A stretch of DNA of 33,728 nt from Chrysophaeum taylorii. Lineage: Eukaryota > Sar > Pelagophyceae > Pelagomonadales > Pelagomonadaceae. Shown piece after piece: positions 17,501 to 26,671 of this stretch. Within the stretch, counting starts at the first letter, position 1, and each line of letters begins with the position of its first letter. A model generated the notes under the pieces. It was not told where the DNA came from. It ran no database searches and saw nothing but the letters and a program-made list of their open reading frames with translations. The stretch covers positions 1-33,728 of the forward strand of contig JAQMWT010000298.1 of the NCBI GenBank assembly GCA_029834535.1, given 5' to 3'. A program made the position numbers and the translations under genes.

Positions 17501-18959
17501 CGGTTTTGGTCAAGCCAGCGAATCACGTTCCCTCGCGCATTTCACCCGCCACAACTAAGCTGTCCCTGTCAATTTTTCGCGTGCGCAACTTTCGTGCTTC
17601 CTATGTGGTTGGATCGCTCATCTTCGGGATCCTGGACCGACGCTTCTTTGCTGTGTTATTCGGCTTCTTCGTCTACGGTATCAACACAATGTTGTGGTTC
17701 TCCTTCGCGCACTGTCGCCTTTTTCGCCGCTTTTCTGACCTTTAAAATTCGGTTTTGCTATCGACGTGAATTCCGTGCTCAGCACCCGCGACGCTATCTG
17801 CAATGATCTTACGTGTCACTGCGACGCTATCTGCAACGTTCTTACGTGCCACAACTGTTTTACCACTATCGCCGACTTCTACCGCAATCTATTCGAGTAT
17901 GACGAGCAAAGCTCGCCGCTTGCTCCTCCAACGTTGGCCCATATGGCAACTTCGTTCTTGCGAATACGAAAACGGGCCACCTTATCTGCCACTGCAGGCT
18001 GGCATACAGCAGCCTGGTCTACCCGCGTTCGTTCCTTACACCGCTGGCGCGTCCGAAGTCTTCCATTTTCGCGTACAGGACGCGGTCGTGCCCATGGCAA
18101 CTTGCTCGCACCACAACAACCAAACACCCACGTTTGCATCAAACCTGTTTACGCCTGTTTTTGCTTCTGTCGACTCCGACCATCGTCATAACCTGGTCAC
18201 CATGCACCTTGCAACATATCTGCCCAAAGGCCACGTTCCCATCAGACGTCTGATACACCGCCATCATATATACCAGCCTGTGTTCACGCTATCTTTACCC
18301 CGCTGCGATTCTCAGTGGCAAACAATCGCTTAACGCAAGTCTTCCCAGGCACTTTTGTCGCTATTGTTCTTCAGACCTCGATTTTGCTGACAGTTTCGCT
18401 TATCAGATTTCCTGCAATGTCAACCACCAAGGAACTTCAACGTTGTTCGGACTTTCTCAAATCACGCTTCCCAGCTATCGTCTACTGTTGCCCCATTGTC
18501 AGCTGTTCCTGGTGTTGCCCGATTGTCACCTGTTCTTCCGTTGTTGCCCCCTTGTCCCTTGTGTTTGATGAGAATGCGCCGGTTTCACTGGGACTGATCA
18601 CCCCATCACGTGAACCGACCATTCTCCGAGCCCATGACCTCCGAAGAACCAACAACCCCCACAGCAAAGTGCACAACAAAGTCGAGCCAACCTGAGCCGA
18701 CAAAACAAAAAGCATGCAAAACAAAGTCGACCCAAACGGAGCCGACCGCGCAAAGTCGACAAAAAGCGCACTTTATTCAGAAACAAATGGAGAACCAACT
18801 CAAACCCACAATACTGGCGTTTTACCACGCACTGTCGATTCTGTGTCATCTTGTCATTCCCTTCGATTCTGTGTCATCTTGTCCTTCCTTGTACGTTAAT
18901 TATTCTAGCTTTCGTTTGTTTGTTCATTATGTCTTCCTTCCCCTCTGTCTCGCCCACAC

Positions 18960-19839
18960 ATTGATGACGGCGCTCTCACTTCCCCTCATTTGCGCGAAGC
19001 TCTAGCCCATCCAAATCCTGCACGTCGGTTACAAGCCATTGCCAAAGAATATCATTCCCTCGGTCAGCTCGGTTGTTCGGATGTTGTTCGCGTTCCTTCT
19101 ACTTTTTCTGGCACCATCTGCCCTTTGAAGTGGGTCCACCGCACGAAGTATGAATCTGGCTGCTTCAAATCGTACACTGCTCATCTCGTTGTCCGCGGTT
19201 ACACCCAGGTTCGCGGCATTGCTTACCACGACACGTACCGTCCTGTCGATGTCATCTCTGCTTTCATACAAGCCCCTGTCAGGCGTTGCTGTTCACGACT
19301 GGGATTTGCATAAGTTGGATGTCAGCTCCGCTTTTATCCAAGCTCCCATTGACGAAGACATCTATGTCTGGCCACCCGAAGGTTATGCTCCTCGCCAACC
19401 CACCGATGGTTTCAAAATCATTTACGCACTCTGTCGCTCTTGGTGCGGTTGCCCGCAAGCATGTCCCCACTGGTGGCTTTACTTAGAACGCTTCCTTGTC
19501 AATGATTGTAGCTTTGTCCGCGATTCATTACCACGCTTTCCTTTTTGCGTTTTTCAAAGCCTTCCCACTTCCGTCGGTCTCCGCATTACCCGTGATCGCG
19601 CACGTCGCACGCTCGCTATCGACCAATCCCATGCTATCCGTGGAAATCCTTACCGAACATCGCTTCATCAACAGTTGCCTCCCGCTCCCAAAGGTCTTCA
19701 TCTTTCTGCGGCTGATTGTCCTGCACCTGGCTCCCCTGCTCACGTCTTCATGGCACGCATCTCTTTTCGTCGTATTGTCCGTTGTGTCTTGTTTGTTTCT
19801 GTTATGACTCGCCCTGATATCACTTGGACCGTCAATTAG
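18960..19839 (+). pseudogene. Copia reverse transcriptase of element 2, catalytic box deleted
   Basis: The first segment, near 18971-19260, reads SLGQLGCSDVVRVPSTF and CFKSYTAHLVVRGYTQV; a frameshift follows near 19285. The second reads VAVHDWDLHKLDVSSAFIQA and DEDIYVWPPEGYAPRQPTDG to about 19520. Next to NDCSFVRD the roughly 100 bp that hold the VDD box in element 1 are missing, and the frame goes straight to VGLRITRDRARR. The protein could not polymerise DNA. The frame ends at TAG 19837-19839. Confidence 0.85.
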
Positions 19840-20420
19840 TGTGCGCGTTTTACAGACAATCCTGGTAAACCCCACTGGCACGCCTTATCTCGTACCCTCC
19901 GTTATCTCAATGGTACTCCAGATCTTGCCCTTGTTCTTGGTCGCGATTCTACCCTTCGTCTCTGTGGTTATTCCGACTCCAGCTGGGCCGACGACCCTGA
20001 TGACCGCCACTCCACTCCTGGCTTTTGTTTTCTCCTTGCTGGCTCTATGATATCCTCCTGCTCACGCTCGCAGTACCTCCTCGCCCGCTCCTCTTTTGAA
20101 GCTGAATTGCTCGCTCTTTACGCCGCTACTGCTGAGCTCTCTTGGCTTCTCACACTTTTTGATGGCTTTGATCTCCCTCGTCACACGGTACCAATGTATG
20201 TCGATAACAGCACCACCGTCACCCAAGTCCGTCCGTCTCCGATGTCTCACGCGGCGCACCCGCCATATTGCCATTCGCTTTTACAGCACCGCGGAATATC
20301 CTCGCAATCACATCATTGATCACCAACACATTCCCCGCCTTGACAACCTTAGCGATATATCTTCACCCGCAGTACGGAAGCTCCTCCCTTCCTCCGGCTT
20401 CGTGCTCGTTACCTCACCTC
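19840..20420 (+). pseudogene. Copia RNase H region of element 2
   Basis: Encodes, in shifting frames, SCSRSQYLLARSSFEAELLA, LPRHTVPMYVDNSTTVTQVR, and remnants of the final RRTRHIAIRFYSTAEY part. A duplication near 20228 (GTCCGTCC) shifts the frame. It lacks the 63-bp duplication seen in element 1. Confidence 0.78.
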
Positions 20421-20503
20421 GTGACTTCGCGTGGCATCTCCTGTCTTCTTCTGCCACAATAATGCCTCTCATGGCGGCTTTTTCCACCTCCAAGCTTCTC
20501 CTC

Positions 20504-20610
20504 AGTGAGCGTCTCACTTCCCCCTTTTTTTTCCTTTTCTTTCTTTCTTTTCCAGCACCTGTGTGAGACGACGGCCTCACTTCCCCCTTTTCTTTCTTTT
20601 CCAGCACCTG
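20504..20610 (+). repeat. Tandem polypyrimidine modules before the 3' LTR of element 2
   Basis: GTGAG..CTCACTTCCCCC followed by a T/C run and TTTTCCAGCACC, twice, as in element 1. Confidence 0.65.
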
Positions 20611-20744
20611 TGCGAGGAAGCTATGACACTTACCCCTGTGCACCCACCACGTATCCAGTATCCCTACGTCATTCATTGTCATTCATTCATTCCCTTATAT
20701 CGCTACTAGTGTAATAACGCCCCACTCCAGTTGTTGTTGTCACA
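20611..20744 (+). repeat. 3' LTR of element 2 (expanded)
   Basis: Starts TGCGAGGAAGC, ends TTGTTGTTGTCACA. Longer than its partner by about 43 bp because of simple-repeat growth. Confidence 0.85.
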
Positions 20745-20784
20745 AATAGGTTTGATAGTTAGTTTGAAAATATACTGTCGTTTA

Positions 20785-21870
20785 TTAGAATTTTTTAAGT
20801 TTTTTTGATAGTCTTGGTTTGTCGAGGGCTGCGTCCCAATAGTCGTAGGGGGCGGCGTGGAAGGGACTCTTGGTGGGGGGAGGCGGGGCATCCTCGTCTT
20901 GATCTCGGGGGTCCTCCGCCTCCACTTCCCCATGGCTTTCGCGGCGACGGCGGCGGCAGGTCGGCACGATCAGGATCCAGCGGCGTCGTCGCTTCGCGTG
21001 AAAGAAAGGCCTGGCTGGTCGCTGCTGCTGCTTCTTCTTGACGTAGAATAGGATGTAGGCCTGCTGGGAGAAGACGGTGTTTTCGTCGACGCGCGCGACC
21101 CGTTCGTCGTCGAAGAGGTACCAGGCACCTTCTTGTTGATCGCGACAAAAGGAGGCGTAGTGACCGCTGACGGCGGTTCTCCCGTCGTGCACGAGGACGG
21201 CGCGGAGCGCGTAGTCTCGCACTCCCCCCGCAAACGCCACGTGCCTGTCGATCTTGCCGCGGCCCGAGTAGCGCTTCAAGTGAATCACCAGCACTTCCGG
21301 AGCTTTCGAAATGCGAAGGGTCTTGACGGCGCGAACCCGGCGACGGCATTTCTCGCAAAACCACGAATTCTCGCGGTCGAGGGTTTCAGAAGCGAGAAAA
21401 CTCCGCAAACTCTCGTCGACGGTGTTTCGCGGCTCGACCGAGAGGTCGTGGAAGGGTTCGAGGCTGCGAGATTGGTGACCGCACGGACACAGAAGCGTCG
21501 AGGCCAGCACTCCGCCAAAAACCTCGAAAGGGTTAGGGGTAAAACCGTCGCCGGCGGCGTCCACCAACGCCCGCAAGAACTCGTGCGCGTCGTGCTGGGT
21601 CCGCGAGAATCCCATATCCGCGAGGCGCGCGATGAGCGCCGCGGGGTCGCGGCGCCTGATGACGTCACGGAGAGCGGCGGCGACGAACGGTTTCTCGGCG
21701 CGCAACGGAACTTCCAGCCGCAACGGCAGGTGCGCGAGGCACTGGACGACGGCGTTCAAGTAGCACGTGTTCCCGCCGTTCCGCAGGCCGGGTCGCGCGC
21801 CGGGGGGCGCGGCAGGCAAACCCCCCGCCTCTGGCCGGACGGCAGCGACAAACTCAACGCGACGCATCAT
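20785..21870 (-). CDS. Ubiquitin-specific protease (USP/UBP, peptidase C19)
   Basis: 361 aa from ATG 21870; the next codon is also ATG. It would cleave ubiquitin from proteins. The Cys box GLRNGGNTCYLNAVVQCL places the nucleophile at Cys36. QHDAHEF is at 92-98. Two zinc-binding pairs, CPCG (128-130) and FCEKC (172-175), mark the fingers. IHLKRYS is at 196-202, the His box SGHYASF holds His237, and WYLFDDERV holds the likely catalytic Asp255. All catalytic residues are present, so the enzyme should be active. At about 280 residues for the catalytic core it is a compact USP, resembling the USP36/42 or plant UBP16 type. The C-terminal tail is basic, then acidic/proline-rich, then ends in KKLKKF; a nuclear signal is possible. 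No intron. A fragment of this gene lies at 13809-13950. The stop codon is only 40 bp from retroelement 2. Confidence 0.95.
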   Translation of the reverse strand: MMRRVEFVAAVRPEAGGLPAAPPGARPGLRNGGNTCYLNAVVQCLAHLPLRLEVPLRAEKPFVAAALRDVIRRRDPAALIARLADMGFSRTQHDAHEFLRALVDAAGDGFTPNPFEVFGGVLASTLLCPCGHQSRSLEPFHDLSVEPRNTVDESLRSFLASETLDRENSWFCEKCRRRVRAVKTLRISKAPEVLVIHLKRYSGRGKIDRHVAFAGGVRDYALRAVLVHDGRTAVSGHYASFCRDQQEGAWYLFDDERVARVDENTVFSQQAYILFYVKKKQQQRPARPFFHAKRRRRWILIVPTCRRRRRESHGEVEAEDPRDQDEDAPPPPTKSPFHAAPYDYWDAALDKPRLSKKLKKF

Positions 21871-22279
21871 GCTTACCCTAGTCGCAACGCGCCGATATGG
21901 CGATTCAAGGCCAATATCGATTGTCGAGGCAATCCTCTGATGTCGAGTCGCGCGTCATCGACAGCATTGCCACCAACCATCAAGCAGGCTTTTGTGGTGG
22001 TGCTGCTGCTGCTGCGATATCCGCAACAAACAAAACTTACGTGACATGCGACGACCGACCTCTGTGGGTGGTTCATCGTATTGATGATGATTCGTGTGTC
22101 TGTTTTCCCCCGCTCAGCTCACCACGAGGTGTAATAAAAAAAAAGCGTGCGTGTGTTACGCGAGGACTTATTAGGGAACTAACTGCCCAATGGTCTGTCT
22201 TACAGACACGCCCCCTCTCTTATAAACACCAATAGAATGACGCTGGCATCGTCGTATATATAAAAATAATAAAATGGTT
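21871..22279. other. Spacer between USP and carbamoyltransferase genes
   Basis: Holds the USP upstream region and the 3' flank of the carbamoyltransferase gene (both minus strand). Seen: a GTCTGT-CTT-ACAGAC hairpin near 22194, a TTTATAAG string on the minus strand near 22220, and TATATATAAAAATAATAAAA at 22254-22273 next to the stop codon. No gene is seen. Confidence 0.5.
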
Positions 22280-23173
22280 CTAGCAAATGTCGCCGGAGAG
22301 GAGGGCAACGAGGAGGGCCTTTTGGGCGTGGAGTCTGTTCTCGGCCTGGTCGAAGACGATGCTCTGGGGCCCGTCGATCACGTCCGCCGTCTGCTCCTGC
22401 CCGCGCATCGCGGGCAGACAGTTCATAAAGACCGCGTCTGGTTTGGCGTGTTGCATCAAGGTCGAAGTGACTTGGAAGGGCATGAGCTGCCGGAGACGGT
22501 CTTCGGACGAATCGACGCCGTACGATAGCCAGCTATCCGCGTAGACGACGTCGCAGTCCTTCACTGCCTCCTCCGCGGTCTCGAACCTGTTGACCGTCGT
22601 CGAACATTCGTCGTAGACCGCCTGTTCGATCTCTCCGGTCCCAGCAACTCGTACTTCAAAACCCATCAACCAACCCGACCGGATCAGGTCGTACGTAACG
22701 TTGTTCGCGAGATCCCCAACAAAACCCAATTTTACCGTTAACCCCTTCTTCTTCTCCTCGATCGTCAGGAGGTCGGCGAGCATCTGCATCGGATGCGCAA
22801 AATCGTCGAGGGCATTGATAACCGGAACCGTCGCCGAACACAACCCGTCGATCTGCGATCGCGACTTCACGCGAGCCGTCACCGCATCCGCCATTCGAGA
22901 CACCACGGCCGCGGTGTCCTCGTAGGACTCCTTCTGGCCAATCGGCGAGTCTCCGGTCATGTACGCTATGGCGTGGCCGCCGAGCTGCGTCATACCAACC
23001 TCCAAGCTCACCCTCGTCCGCAACGACGGCTTCTCGAACAGCATCAGCAGCGACTTGCGCCACAGCGCGTTTTCGAACCTCGCCGGTTCGGCTTTCATCC
23101 GCGCCGCGAGACTCAGCACGTGCCGGACTTCGCTTTGGGTCAGCGACGTGATCTTCTTCACGTGGCGTACCAT
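22280..23173 (-). CDS. Ornithine-carbamoyltransferase family protein
   Basis: 297 aa from the first ATG at 23173; the frame extends a little upstream but only with TTG codons. Expected reaction: carbamoyl phosphate + ornithine to citrulline, in arginine synthesis or the urea cycle. Seen: FEKPSLRTRVSLE (46-58), the carbamoyl-phosphate site; HPMQMLADLLT (127-137), the HPxQ motif; VGDLANNV (152-159); DSWLSYG (213-219) where OTCases usually have DxWxSMG; FMNCLPAMRGQE (249-260) where HCLP is usual; and FDQAENRLHAQKALL near the end. Length and motif order fit OTCase. The SMG-to-SYG and HCLP-to-NCLP changes lie in the substrate pocket, so a divergent OTCase lineage or another amine substrate is possible. 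The protein starts right at the domain, with no room for a mitochondrial or plastid transit peptide unless an upstream exon exists. Confidence 0.88.
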   Translation of the reverse strand: MVRHVKKITSLTQSEVRHVLSLAARMKAEPARFENALWRKSLLMLFEKPSLRTRVSLEVGMTQLGGHAIAYMTGDSPIGQKESYEDTAAVVSRMADAVTARVKSRSQIDGLCSATVPVINALDDFAHPMQMLADLLTIEEKKKGLTVKLGFVGDLANNVTYDLIRSGWLMGFEVRVAGTGEIEQAVYDECSTTVNRFETAEEAVKDCDVVYADSWLSYGVDSSEDRLRQLMPFQVTSTLMQHAKPDAVFMNCLPAMRGQEQTADVIDGPQSIVFDQAENRLHAQKALLVALLSGDIC

Positions 23174-23208
23174 CCCTTCTTCAACACTCGGGGTCGACTT
23201 CAACAAAA

Positions 23209-23233
23209 TGACGTCAGATTTTTGATGACGTCA
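23209..23233. promoter_or_regulatory. Two CRE palindromes (TGACGTCA) upstream of the carbamoyltransferase
   Basis: Perfect TGACGTCA at 23209-23216 and 23226-23233, 17 bp apart, 36-60 bp before the ATG. bZIP proteins bind this octamer: CREB/ATF, yeast Gcn4 for amino-acid genes, and algal aureochromes bind the TGACGT half. The tight pair looks like a real operator. Confidence 0.6.
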
Positions 23234-23323
23234 TATCATATAGATAATCCACGCGGCGTCGTCTGCGCCGCCGGAGCAGGCGGCCGTGTAGAAAAGAAAA
23301 TGTCTAGAACAATTCAATTCAAT

Positions 23324-24048
23324 TCAATTAACCCAGATGCGCCGCCGCCTCACGGATCGAGACGAGCCACGAGGGTGTGCTGAGATTGTCGCGCGCGTCG
23401 GCGGGACCCTACTAATTCGTTCGAAAAGGGCGTCGACGCGATCGACGTCGCAGGTTATGCGAGCGATGAACGGGAGGTCCTTGCGGAACATGCGGAGTTG
23501 GATGAGGAGACCGGGATAGTCCTTGGTGTCGACTTGGGGTCATGGATGCTTGCGTCGACGCACATCTTGCCGTCGGCTCGTCGACGTACGGGGCAAAGTT
23601 GCGTCTCGAATAGAGAAAAGGAATGTACAAAGATGCGATCATCGCGTCGACGAGGTCGTCGATCGACGCAAAATCCGACTTGCGACACTGTCGCACGCCA
23701 ATCATCGTGACCTCGCTTAAGGAAACGTGCAGTCATCCAGAAGCGGCCTCGACGCGAGGCCGTCGCTCGCGCGGGCAAGCTAACGAAGTCGTCCTGCGCC
23801 ACATCGTTGAATCGAAACAACGGGCGGTGGCGCACTTCCTGACGATCTCGAGGTGGACTTACTTCGGCGTGCAGCTCGCGGATTGGGAGTCCCAACGCGA
23901 GCAAGGAGCCCGGGGAAGGAAGGTCTCCGCCCACGACCCCCCCGACGGCGGCGACGCGGCCGAGGTGCTCCTGCATCATCGTCGCGCTCACGCCAAGCAT
24001 GTACGGATACGTCCCGCCGCAGCACTCGATCTGCGCGCCGCCGCGCTG
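23324..24048 (-). pseudogene. Patatin-like phospholipase, frameshifted
   Basis: Minus-strand pieces in three frames follow patatin order. First IECCGGTYPYMLGVSATMMQ, matching the G-rich oxyanion start; then VAAVGGVVGGDLPSPGSLLA, where the GxSxG nucleophile elbow should be; then LPIRELHAEVSPP and RHRPLFRFND. In a second frame comes SDFASIDDLVDAMIASLYIP and NFAPYVD, matching the second-half ASxxIP..YVDG region. In a third frame comes DYPGLLIQLRMFRKDLPFIA and ITCDVDRVDALFERISRV, ending at TGA 23324-23326. At least two frameshifts separate them. The elbow Ser also appears to be Val, so the enzyme was probably inactive before or after decay. Assignment rests on motif order and is fairly sure for the second segment. 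Confidence 0.65.
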
Positions 24049-24972
24049 CTAGCGAATCCTCGCTGTCGGGCGACGCACGAGAGTGTGGTATCAAGAAATT
24101 ACGGTTGGGGCACAAAGAATGCCGAAATGAAAATTTAATCCACCACGGCAATTTCACTACTCGCGCAATTCACTTCACATTAATAATTCGCTTAACAATG
24201 TTCACGCACCGCCGAGACTTGAGCGCGAAGTAATAACAGAATGAGGAGCGCAAGAACGAGCCCCGGTTGAGGCGTCGATGCTGACCGGAAAAAAGGCACC
24301 CCAGCTACAATTGGACTCCTTCGCCTCAAACCGCGAATGAGCCTCTGAGAACACCAGACCAGTAGCGGACGGCGCGGACCGGCGCGCGCACCGTTTAAGA
24401 CAAAAGTGACGAGCTGTCCTTCGGCGCCGCAGACTCTCCACCATACATCTACCCATTATTGATACTTGAGTACACACCTCGCAATGAATTTTGTTCCAAA
24501 TAAATGGCAAAAAGTGCTTACAAGCGTTGATTCGACGTTGCCGTTGATAGACGTGCCTGTGTGCGTCGCGAGTCGGCGGCCGGTGTGGCAGCACGCTTCG
24601 CATCCCCCGGCCGAACAGGGTCTCTCGTTGTTCGTTGCGCTCGCGCCACGACGTCACATCTTTTTTCGCTCTTTTGTAGGCGGATGCCTCTTCATCATCA
24701 TATCAGACGCCACAACGATGCTTCGTTGTCGTCGGGTTTGCGTGAATGTGCGTCGTCGAATCCGTTTGCACATGGAGGTCGGCGGTGCCGCCGGAGGCTT
24801 GAGTACAGATCAAATCGGTAGTGTGACGTGGCAGAACCATATAGTATAGTTACCGTTCTTGCCGACGCAGAGCTTTTTTGTAAAATTAATGTGCTCAGCG
24901 TTGACAGAATAAATAGGGGGCCGCCTAAGCCATTAAGGAGCGGAAATTGTGCGGGTGGCAGATCCGGAGAAG
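24049..24972. other. Spacer without a convincing gene
   Basis: A plus-strand frame with ATG at 24484 (122 aa to 24849, start MNFVPNKWQKVLTSVDSTLP) and a minus-strand frame at 24202-24657 overlap each other. Neither has a known domain. I see no RNA gene or repeat. Confidence 0.35.
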
Positions 24973-25425
24973 CTAACCCCTTTTTGCCGCCGCTACAGAA
25001 TGACCGACTTCCACTCGACGCCTCCCCCCGAGGCCATGTCCTCGAGGCGAGCGGGATGTTTACGTCGGTGCGCTCCGACGCGACCGATGTCGCCAACCTC
25101 CGCGATCGCGACCTGGCACGAGCATCGCCCGAGTTTGCGTCACGACGCCGACGAGCATCCTGTCTCGCTTGGTGTCCTGCATCCCAACGCAGAAGGTGGC
25201 GCCGTCGACGATTGTTTTCTGGTCCCGTCGCACCGCAGCGTGGTCGTCATCCTCGCATTCATCATCTACCGTCTTTACCTTCGATCGTGGAACGTGCGTC
25301 GCCAGGACAGCGTTGCATTCCCCGTGCACCTCGTGGCGACCGCAGCCTGGTTGTCATAATGCTCGAATTCATCCACGGCCTCGCTTTCGCCGAGCGCATC
25401 GTTACGTCGCGATGGCGCCGCCCTA
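24973..25425 (-). pseudogene. Decayed coding sequence, unknown family
   Basis: Minus-strand text moves through three frames. It reads ESEAVDEFEHYDNQAAVATR, then VLATHVPRSKVKTVDDECED and DQKTIVDGATFCVGMQDTKR with DRMLVGVVTQTRAM, then VAIAEVGDIGRVGAHRRKHP, ending at TAG 24973-24975. Each piece is protein-like while the alternative frames are Arg-rich, so a gene broken by at least two indels is likely. I cannot name it. Confidence 0.35.
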
Positions 25426-25965
25426 TTTGGAGGCGGAGACGCCCGTCCGCGAGGTCGATCCTGAGGCGTCGGTATCACTCTTTCAAGGATATATATTATG
25501 TCGACCCCTAACATCGCACGACACATACCGATCATGAAAATTTTGCGTATTCGGCTAGACACGGACGTGCGGACTCAAGAAAAAAAAATCGCGATTTTAA
25601 TGTGCAAAACATATCCAAATTTTTTTGTATGAAAATGTCTGCATGGTATCCGTTTTGGCGTTGCATTTTTAGATTACATAATTGAGCCAGAATTCGTTCG
25701 ACTCCGTTGCCCCTCCGAAGGTCTCGTGTTACGACCACAATCGAGCAGCGGTTGAGGACGTGCCTGTACTGTACGACCTATGCTCTCCCTCCGCGCGGCC
25801 GTCATGGTCTGCAAATTGTCAAAACGCGAGTCCACGGTTCGCGCTGAGGGCTGCATCACAAGTCGCAGCGGCAAGTGGAAGTCGATGATCGAGACAGAGT
25901 TCAGGGTCGCGCGTGATCGCAAAAAAAAAAAACTCAATTATTACTCCGTCCGAGTTTAAAAGTCA
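25426..25965. other. Spacer, AT-rich at 25570-25680, with a 13-nt A run
   Basis: No gene seen. The plus strand ends in a run of A at about 25920-25932, which could be the tail of a processed retrocopy, but the preceding 200 bp resemble no gene I know. Confidence 0.35.
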
Positions 25966-25989
25966 TCAAGTTGCCACTAGGCAACTTGA
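25966..25989. other. Perfect 10-bp-arm hairpin
   Basis: TCAAGTTGCC-ACTA-GGCAACTTGA. It lies 55 bp from the hAT transposase remnant and may be part of that transposon's subterminal region. Confidence 0.6.
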
Positions 25990-26043
25990 CTTGAGGGTAA
26001 AGTTAAGTTGTTTTTGGTACCCGCCGAATCATTCGCAACCCGT

Positions 26044-26262
26044 CTATTCTTCCGGCGAAGCCGTGTCGTCGTTCCCTTGGTTTTCTTCGGCGGGAATCGT
26101 GGTCTCGTCGGGGATTTTGGCGACCTTGCCGTAAGCCCACTCCATGACCTCGCGGTTCAAGCGCATGAGAACAAGCATGTCGCATTTTTCGTCGCCATAA
26201 GCAGCGAGCTACCCTCTGTCAGAACGATGCCGCCGGCCGAGATGAGAGCTTGGGGGAAGTTT
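26044..26262 (-). pseudogene. C-terminal dimerisation domain of a hAT transposase, remnant
   Basis: Minus strand: FPQALISAGGIVLTEGSSLL in one frame, then, after a shift of one base, YGDEKCDMLVLMRLNREVME and WAYGKVAKIPDETTIPAEEN, ending at TAG 26044-26046. This matches the hAT pattern (FSxxGxIvtxxRxxLxxexxxxLvxLrxN). The acidic tail NQGNDDTASPEE closes the protein. hAT transposases cut and paste DNA and pair through this domain. Only the end is left, and the frame shift makes it inactive. Confidence 0.6.
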
Positions 26263-26451
26263 CGTGTCGTTTCTCGATCTTCTTCTTGTGCTCACTCACC
26301 ACAAGAGTTAAGCAAAACCCTCGCGAGAGGGGTAAAGTAAAAGGCATAGTAAAGTCAAGTAAATATCTTTTTTTTACGCTTTACTCTGTTTCGAGTCAGG
26401 GTGTATGAGGACACCTCTCATTATTACCTGACACCAATTAGAGATAGGCAT

Positions 26452-26590
26452 TCCATTTGGGGTTTAGGAGTTAAACAACTCAAAAAGGTTAGCGAACGTT
26501 CGCTGATCAAGCAGCTTAGATTGGCGGGGCGTCGAGCTGAAATGGGCGTAAGGGTCCATTTAGGGTTTAGGAGTAAACTCAAAGGTTAGT
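26452..26590. repeat. Direct repeat with TTTAGGG-like core
   Basis: TCCATTT(G/A)GGGTTTAGGAG(T)TAAAC followed by AACTCAAA..GGTTAG occurs at 26452-26491 and 26555-26590. The second copy contains TTTAGGGTTTAGG, nearly two plant-type telomere units. Confidence 0.6.
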
Positions 26591-26671
26591 AGTACCCCGC
26601 CCCCATTCACTAACACACCCAAATCACCAATAATCGCACCGTGCCGCTCTTTGTGTCGTTAGAAGACTGGG

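Larger units (their letters stand above)
15845..20744 (+). mobile_element. Ty1/Copia-class LTR retrotransposon, element 2 (4.9 kb), degenerate
   Basis: Same family as element 1, aligning over most of its length. The LTRs have diverged: 91 bp at 15845-15935 and 134 bp at 20611-20744, the latter enlarged by small duplications such as (CATT)n and (TTG)n. A TGGCAGCAGG site follows the left LTR. It keeps a segment of about 240 bp (about 16850-17090) that element 1 lost, but lacks the RT catalytic box. The target site differs from that of element 1, so the two inserted independently. Confidence 0.9.

Noticed and set aside
5829..20744. One tandem duplication of a WD40+Copia unit
   Set aside because: The two elements have different target sites, distances to the gene and LTR ages, so they inserted separately.
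21133..22044. 303-codon plus-strand frame opposite the USP gene
   Set aside because: Antisense shadow of an intact USP with all catalytic residues.
23173..23206. TTG start giving a 308-aa carbamoyltransferase
   Set aside because: Non-ATG, and the extra 11 residues add nothing the family needs; the ATG at 23173 precedes the conserved domain.
25690..25932. Processed retrocopy ending in a poly-A run
   Set aside because: A 13-nt A run alone is weak, no source gene is recognisable, and no target duplication was found by eye.
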